Below are positions 57,424 to 64,000 of a stretch of DNA of 64,000 bases, piece by piece. The stretch is from Topomyia yanbarensis (taxonomy: Eukaryota > Arthropoda > Insecta > Diptera > Culicidae), in the NCBI RefSeq assembly GCF_030247195.1, contig NC_080672.1:14012001-14076000 (forward strand), read 5' to 3'. The position numbers were made by a program, and so were the translations under genes. Below the pieces are notes generated by a model that was not told where the DNA came from, made no database searches, and saw nothing but the letters and a program-made list of their open reading frames with translations. Each line of letters starts with the position of its first letter. Position 1 is the first letter of the stretch.

Positions 57424-60400
57424 TATCAGAGAGAGCGGAAATTCGTTCGCCAGTCAAGGAGGCCTTGAAAAATAATCGGCACACTCGTTCCGATAAGAAG
57501 CCTGTTACTTCAAATGGAGTACTGCCCGTTTGGAATCACATAATAGGCGAGCTACTGTTTCCACTATCGTAACCGAGCTGGCCATGCTTTGTGGGTGTGT
57601 TGAAAGTGTTCTATATTAACTGTGATCTGCTATTATTGAATTAACGCAGTTTTGTACTTGACGAGGCCTACTGCCACTATAGTGTGACCGAGTTTCATTG
57701 CAGCGTTCAAATAGATGTATGCATTTGAATAAATCATTTCGAATCGAGATAGACTTGACGCGATGTGACAGCGTCAATTGCAGGCAGGAAAATTTATGTT
57801 CACACTACATGCAGTTACTAGTACCCCACGCTGATAAAATATGTGTCCAATTAGGTTGTTTGGTGGGTGCGTTTAGTGATCGTTTATTTTTGTTGAAAAG
57901 TTCAGCTAAAGATCGTACCTGTTTGACATTACTGAAATTTTCTTGGCAGAGAGGACAAACAAGTTGTTGCAGATCAGTTCAAATTCAAACAAAAATGTCA
58001 CCCAGTTAACCGAAGCAGAACGCAATTCCGCGAAATTAATCTGCAATCTTAATGACGCACCGCAGTGCCAGAGAGTTGGTCGACCCCCCCGCATCGCTCC
58101 AGACAGGGCCAACCAAAAAACCAGAGAGCGACAAATTTCAAGGAAAGTGCAAACCAAGTAGAAACAAGTGCAGCCACTGACTGACTGTACACCGCACCGC
58201 ACTGCTGTCACCGAGACGGTACAAGACAGATGGCCACGACGAGCCGGAAAATGTAAATCATTCAAGGAAAGGACAGCTCCAAAACACATTAACGAGCACC
58301 TTCCTCCCCCCGCCCTTCCCATTGTGGGAGCGTTGGGTGATGTTCGGTACACAGAGCAAGAGGCAGGACAGAGGACAGACCCCAAAAAACGCAACATAAC
58401 CTCATTAATCAAGTGCAAGCATTGAACGTCACCAGGGCGCGTTGGTCGTTGCTGGTTGGCTGGCTGGTCAAGCGTTGTTGACGTTGGAGGAGGATGGGTA
58501 AGGAAAATGCAAAGTAAGACACACAAAAATCTTGTCACAATCAGCGTGGTTTCGTCGTGTTTTCGACGTTTTTGGGAACGCTGGATAGGGGAGGGAGAAC
58601 GAGTAAGTCTGAAACCGATGGGAGACAAGCCATAAACAAATGGTTTTTTAATTGTTATCGGTCGGTTGTTGTGTAAAGATGAGCAATCATAGCAGGCCAG
58701 TTCGAACATGTTCTGCAGTGTGTTTTTCTCTAATTACTAGAAATTCTAGAAGATAATAAGTGGCGCTTCTGTCAGTCAATCTGTCACTGTCAATTTCACA
58801 CCTTTTGGTTGAAATCGATGAAGTATCGAGGAGTGAGCAGTTTTTCTGTCTCCAGGGTCGTCCTACTTGCAAAGTTTTGTCACCAGCTGCGGAGGGGGGA
58901 GTGGATGGTAACGTTTTTCCCAACTCCGTTGACGCTCGGAACGGTCATTAACGCTGATGTCTTCCAACTAGCCATAAAACTGTCACTGAGTTTTCCGTTT
59001 TGTTCTATCCTCCTTTCTTTCTTTCCGCTGTCGCTTTATTTGCATCCATTCTCTTTGTTATGCTGTCCCCATGCCTCGACAGTTGGTAGGAAACTTTAAT
59101 TTCTAATTAAAGCGCAATTAAATGACACTTCTGGGAAGAAAATTGCACCAGCACCTAGTTCCTTTGGAGTAGTAAGACGATGGCAGGTTCCCAGCAATCA
59201 GCCTAATCACAGTCGCTTCGACGGGATGTAATTTAGAAACTGACGTCGTCAAACGTTGATTTGGCATTTTCCCACCCCGAAATGAGATGAATTGCTTATA
59301 CTAGTGATTAATATTTCCGCTTGATTATGAATACATATATTTTGTAACATTTGCGTTGAAATCACATCTTGATATTTGATTAGAGCATACAAAGCAAGTT
59401 AGTCTAATTCTGGATTAAATTCATTATATTTGAGCGTAAAATTGTTTGCTGGAATTTTCGGCGAAAATTCAACCACCTCCACTTTCCGACAAACTGCTGA
59501 TTAAAGTCAACAATAATCGTCGGTAAATTGTTTGCTATTTTCTCCGGGACGGATTACGAATAAAGTTTATTTCGACACATTGTAAATGTCCTGGGTAGTA
59601 TATGTGCCGGAAATGCAAAACTCGTTTAATCAAATTATTTCCATCCACTGGTTTTGTTGTTTAAATATGGTACCTCAATTTGGGATGTCTGTGTCCAAAA
59701 AGTGTATGCAGTCGGTGCTGAAAATATTCATCGAATTTGTATACACGAATTTTGTTATTTTGTATCTCATGACACTAGCGAAACTGTGTCAATGAAGTCA
59801 TTACACATCCATTAAATCCATGATTTTATTCGTGCTGTGCAACAACGAATTGTTGGTATAATATAAACGATAACAATTCATGTATTCGTTGTTAATACCA
59901 GAATTTAAAAATTACAAAATAATGGTAAAATCAGGATACATATTCATTCAATCACATGGATAATTGAGTGAATGTTTGTTCCATTCAACAAGATTGACTC
60001 TCAGCCGGCTAGTTCTCATCAATTAAACAGGATCGTTGGCCGCTAAAATCATAGTAGCCACTGCCTTCCGAATACAAAAGGTATTTCGGAAATTGCCTGG
60101 AAAGCATTACACAACGTAGCGTTTATGTTGTGACTACTTTGTTTATTGAACCATATACAGTGACGGACAAATCTATAAGGCTTCTTTTACTTTTTCTTTC
60201 GTTGAATATCAAGCGAATTATATGTGTATTATGAGTTACTCTTATTACAAAGAATTACTTAAAATCCCTCAGAGTTGACCACATTCCAGTAGAAATTATT
60301 TCGATCATGAACAATGGAGTCTAGCATATTATCTTCATTCTTATCTTATTACTTCAGATTCGAACAGTTTCCTATCGTTTGTAGGTTTTTATTCAGAAGT

Positions 60401-61487
60401 TCGTCAGGTTTCCAAAAATGACCATAGACGGCTCCAGCCGGCTGGCAAAGAGGGGGCACACCTTTCTGACAAAATAGTGTTGAATTTTGTAAACTTATTG
60501 CTTAACACGGTTCGTATTTAGAGATATGCGAATAATTAGGTAAATCGCATCATCTTTGAATGCTATTCTTTTTCTCTTCCATTCGTCGGGGAGTCCATTT
60601 CTCTATTGATTTTTTTTAATATATACAACACGTGGTGCATGTTTTTGTTTTCCAGATAGTAAAGCCCAATTCTGCGCAATCGATCACGATAAATGGGTGA
60701 TATGAAGGGTTTATATAGCAGACCTGTTAGGGATACAAACTCAGAAAGTATTTACAGAAAAACGAAATAATAATTTAATAATATTAGCTTCAAATTTAAA
60801 TATTAATTTAATTTTAGGTTATGATTGACAAATAGGATATCAAAGTTTGTTCTCATTTTGTTGGGCTTTTTTGTTTACATATTTTTCTTCGACAAAACAT
60901 CAAATTGAATATTTGCTTTGTTATTAAAAACACTTTCAACATCTCAATGAATTTTCAATTTACTTCCACTGGTTACACAAAGAAAAATTCTGTTTGACAT
61001 CATGGGGCACACACACAGACTTAGGACAATTGATTTTTAGTTTATTCGTTAAAAATCTATGCCATTACGGCGAAAAACTGAACACTGAACTGTGCGGCGA
61101 ATCCGTCTACGAGAAGGCTACAAATGTCATCGAGCAAATAAACAACCTAACAGTAGCCCCAAACAACAGAAACCGGTCAGAACCAGAGCCCGTTATCTGT
61201 ACGGCCAGGTGCTGACGAAATTTGATGGATGTATCTTGATCGACGATATAATATATGCGTAACCCAATTTCAAATAAATCCAGGGGTTCGAATTAGGCAG
61301 GCTACTGCTCACGGTTTCTAGCAGATTAAAATTTGTTTTAGAAACAAATGGTTTGGCAAAGGAACTGTTCCTGTGGCAAGAAAATTAGCATCAGCAGACC
61401 CAAAATGGGCCAATTACGTTATGGCCAAATGTAGCCAGCTATCATAACAGCAAGGTCTTGCCTCATTGCTCGACAATGGGGTCCAGT

Positions 61488-61504
61488 TGTGTGTGTGTGT
61501 GTGT
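61488..61504 (+). repeat. GT dinucleotide microsatellite
   Basis: Eight GT units. Confidence 0.7.
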
Positions 61505-61559
61505 ATTTTTTTACCTGGTGGTGAAACTCTTACGCCGACCCAGAACACGTTCAATAATT

Positions 61560-62030
61560 AGACCATACTACCGATTTCGTCCATTGTGTGTCAGAGCGAC
61601 GGATTCTAAACAGAAAGGAACTCTGAACCCTACTCCTCCAATCTCCACCAAGGAGTCCGACGTTTGCCTGATCCCCCTGATTCCATTTGAAATGTCTACT
61701 TCGGGGGAGGTTGTGCTCATGGACTTTACTGGATTCCAGGTCTGGCTGGTCGTGCTAGTTCGCTGGTATCTTAACCGCAATATCAGTCCTGTACGGCATG
61801 ATATTCTCCATGCGCTCTGCTCGACGACGTTATACTGGTGGTTTGTCACGTACGGTGCTAGTCGGCATAGTCCCGACGGTGAAACTAGCCTACCTCGGCG
61901 GAGAGTTTCCCGACGAAAGAATGTTTCCCGGAACAGTTGGCGGACGCGTTATTCTTGCTCCGGCAGAATGCTGAGGTTTGTCTGGTGATTCCGGATGCGA
62001 CTCACAGTGACCGGAGGCCGGACAAAACCT
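61560..62030 (-). mobile_element. Probable R1-like 3' untranslated fragment, separate piece
   Basis: This GC-rich block shares a recurring phrase with the R1-like tail at 62740-63230: GCCTACCTCGGCGGAGA then TTTCCCGACG near 61889, compared with GCCTACTCCGATGGAGA and TTTCCCGACG near 63015. It also ends in CGGACAAAACC near 62023. It is separated from the other piece by 700 bases of AT-rich DNA. It may be a second insertion or the same element split by an insertion. Confidence 0.45.
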
Positions 62031-62739
62031 ATGTTTCAAATATTGATATTTTATTTTTTCTAGGTTTCTTATGTATTGAATGACATTTTCCTAAAATTTT
62101 ATGATCACCGAATGAGAATTAGACTTTTAATAGCTATTTAAACCTCGCTGTGTCAGACAATTATGACGAAATTTATTTTCGAAAGCAAGTATATATCTTC
62201 ACTTCAAAAACATGTTGCTCTTTCAATTTTAATCCGATTTGAGCACAACTTTTAAAGGGCATTTATAGAACTTTGTTGATCAGTTCAACATGTTCGCCAA
62301 ATTTTATTCCAACTGTGTTCTATTTTTACAAATATATCTTGAGTGGATTGATAGAATTTTTTTTTCACAAATGTATTCTGTACAATACGTTGAAATAGTT
62401 CGGAACGGTATTATAAAATCTATGGGAAATCATCTCTACTTTTTAAATTTCAAGGTCTCGTTTTGCCCCTTTTTGCCCGCAGGGGTTTTAAATCGACATT
62501 TTTAAATGCTTGCTAATATGGAGGATCATGGTGATTAGTGCAAAATAACAAATAAAACGTAAACAAACACTTTATGTAGAGATTGAAAGAAGTTTTATCC
62601 AATTATTATGTTGTTATTGATTCAGTTAATCATTAAAAAAGTATTTATCTTGAAAAAGATATTACGCTTATAAGAAAGGTCCGATAGCACTGAATGGTAA
62701 AATATATCTCATCTTTTATAACTTTTGACATTAAAATTG
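62031..62739. other. AT-rich stretch between two R1-like pieces
   Basis: No gene or repeat recognised. It may be an insertion that splits the element, but no inverted ends or target duplication were found. Confidence 0.35.
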
Positions 62740-63230
62740 AACTCAGCATCCAAAAATTACCTTAGCATCCAATTTTCAGCCAGATTGAGCAACAGTTTTG
62801 GTTTTGTCCGACTTTTGTTCGAAGACCCGCCACTGTGCGAAGGGGTGGATCTTTCCTACTCCGACAAAGAGTTCCCCGGTAGTGGAAGATCTTCCGAAAC
62901 CGATGCTACCCGGGTAGATTCTGGTGGAGGGTTGACTTTCAGTTCACAAACGCCCCGACGACCTTTAGCCGGTACTGCTTCCCGATCTACTCGAGCTAAT
63001 CCCGGGCATTGGGCCTAGCCTACTCCGATGGAGAAATTTCCCGACGTCGAAAGTACTATCGAATGCCCCGACGATCTATCATGAACGATGCGTGTGCTCA
63101 GTCTAGTCCTCAGCGGTGGATCTAGCCTATTCCGGTCGCGCATGCTGGTCTACTTTATCTCTCTTCAGCAGACTGGCTTGTCGAGTGCCAAGGTCAGTCC
63201 GGCGATTCCGGTTTAAGTGTAACTTTCGGT
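62740..63230 (-). mobile_element. R1-like retrotransposon, probable 3' untranslated region
   Basis: Lies directly downstream (minus strand) of the C-terminal coding remnant. It carries imperfect internal repeats: CCTACTCCGACAAAGAG near 62848 and CCTACTCCGATGGAGA near 63019, each followed by TTCCC. The words CCCCGACGA and GATCTA also recur. Confidence 0.5.
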
Positions 63231-63994
63231 TCATCGGTGTCTCGACGACCCGAAGCAGTATACTGCTACGTTTCTAGCCGTTGCTCCTCTCGCCATCTTC
63301 GTTGCATTGCTGACATGATCTGAACAACGGTTCTGTTCATCGCGTCTCATTTTGTCCGCGTACATTCTTTTGACAATATTGTTCATGTTAACGTTTTCAA
63401 CGACAATGGTTCTCATTTCGTTTTGCTAGTGCTCGAGTCGCGGGCATTCGAAGAACACATCCTCCTGCAGTAGGGCGATCTTGCGTGGCCGAACCTATTT
63501 GTTGAAACAGCCATGCCCAAAAAAGAACTTTGTCATGTGAAAGTTCACTTCACCATGCGCTCGGTTCATCCACATCAACAGGCATGGACTTAGTCGATGT
63601 GTCCATCTACCGTTTACAGAGTTATCCCACTGATGTTGTCACTTGATTAAGGTATCAGCTCAGGCTTGTTTACGGACTCCTCTCGTGCCTCGATCCCTAT
63701 AACACTCGCTATCTTCTTCGAATAGAAGGTTTATAGTAATCGTTCCAGCTATCAGAAGAGATAGTTCGATACGAGCTAGACACCCGCATGTCCATCAGCC
63801 TGAACATGTTATTCAGCCAAGATGTGCAGTGCCGTCGCCTATGCAGGTCCTGCCAGTATTCGCTTTTTACTGCTGCTGATCGCCGGGCATGATCCGAGAT
63901 AGTGCCTATGTGGTCGATGTGGCTATTGAAGCTTAGCCGGTCGTCTAGCATCATTCCCAGTTGTCTAACTTCCCGAGTTGAGTTTATGATACAC
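63231..63994 (-). mobile_element. R1-like reverse transcriptase C-terminal region, broken, runs off the window
   Basis: On the minus strand the segment entering from the right edge reads LGMMLDDRLSFNSHIDH, a strongly conserved thumb-region block of R1-type elements. It is followed by FRLMDMRVSSSYRTISS, ECYRDRGTRGVRKQA, GRWTHRL, HGEVNFHMTKFFFGHGCF and VFFECPR, in the expected order. These pieces lie in different frames with several stops, so the copy is inactive. R1 elements are non-LTR retrotransposons; members of the clade insert in rDNA or other repeats, and nothing here shows the target. The polymerase core lies beyond position 63994. Confidence 0.8.
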
Positions 63995-64000
63995 TCTCCG

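Larger units (their letters stand above)
54651..61559. other. Unassigned DNA, mixed AT-rich and GC-richer
   Basis: No gene could be supported over 6.9 kb. The longest frame (57906-58709 minus, 267 codons) is Cys-, Leu- and Ser-rich, overlaps open frames on the plus strand and has no recognisable domain, so it is not called. The 56.5-59.2 kb part is GC-richer and could hold regulatory or untranslated sequence. No RNA gene was recognised. Confidence 0.4.

Noticed and set aside
57906..58709. A 267-codon minus-strand open frame
   Set aside because: Cys-, Leu- and Ser-rich composition, overlapping open frames on the plus strand and no recognisable motif; most likely chance in GC-richer DNA.
61270..61310. 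GGTTCGAATTAGG word like the T arm of a tRNA
   Set aside because: No matching acceptor stem, D arm or anticodon arm upstream.

Overview
The window looks like non-coding chromosomal DNA from an insect, most likely a dipteran and probably a mosquito. The reasons are moderately AT-rich DNA with large gene-free stretches, short CAG, GAC and CCGT microsatellites, and decayed non-LTR retrotransposons resembling the Jockey, I and R1 clades. There are also short inverted-repeat elements whose ends read GGGACCATTCATAAATTACG, a type I associate with mosquitoes. The species call is inference; no complete host gene was recognised and no database was searched.

The dominant feature is two very large clusters of short tandem repeats. 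Cluster 1 (about 5.04-11.06 kb) runs without a break through units of 8, 8, 7, 8 and 7 bases: ATCCTAAA, GGAATAAA, a GATAATC/GAGAATC mosaic, GAAAATTC and GAAGTAT. Cluster 2 (about 21.66-37.6 kb) is built on a 7-base period: GAAGAAC, GTAAAAC, TCTGAAA, GAGTAAA, degenerate CAGAGTC, degenerate GAAATTC-like zones, GGAAAGT and ATCGAAT, then another degenerate zone. Several arrays are almost perfect. GAGTAAA has 306 units with three substitutions and no length change. ATCGAAT has 403 units with three substitutions and no length change. Degenerate zones and pure arrays share one 7-base phase across several junctions, so the arrays appear to have grown out of an older heptamer-periodic field. A related leader of about 75-130 bases precedes both clusters in the same orientation.

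Inside cluster 2, between two arrays, lies a 216-base non-repetitive island. On the minus strand it contains a possible 123-base exon with AG and GT borders and only one open frame.

Between and after the clusters the DNA is mostly unassigned. It holds a frameshifted Jockey-like reverse transcriptase fragment (14.5-15.2 kb), a 500-N assembly gap (20978-21477), an I-type fragment with an RNase H region (42.9-44.6 kb) and two local diverged duplications (45 and 46 kb). It also holds a 262-base GGGACC element (49.05 kb), a broken intronless minus-strand coding segment (49.6-50.3 kb), and a possible TTAA-flanked element (52.6 kb). A Jockey-like fragment at 53.7-54.7 kb is itself interrupted by a 69-base GGGACC element with a TTG duplication. 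An R1-like 3' end on the minus strand runs off the right edge (62.7-64.0 kb). No operon, CRISPR array or recognisable RNA gene was seen. The long open frames over the arrays are by-products of stop-free 7- and 8-base units and are not annotated as genes.
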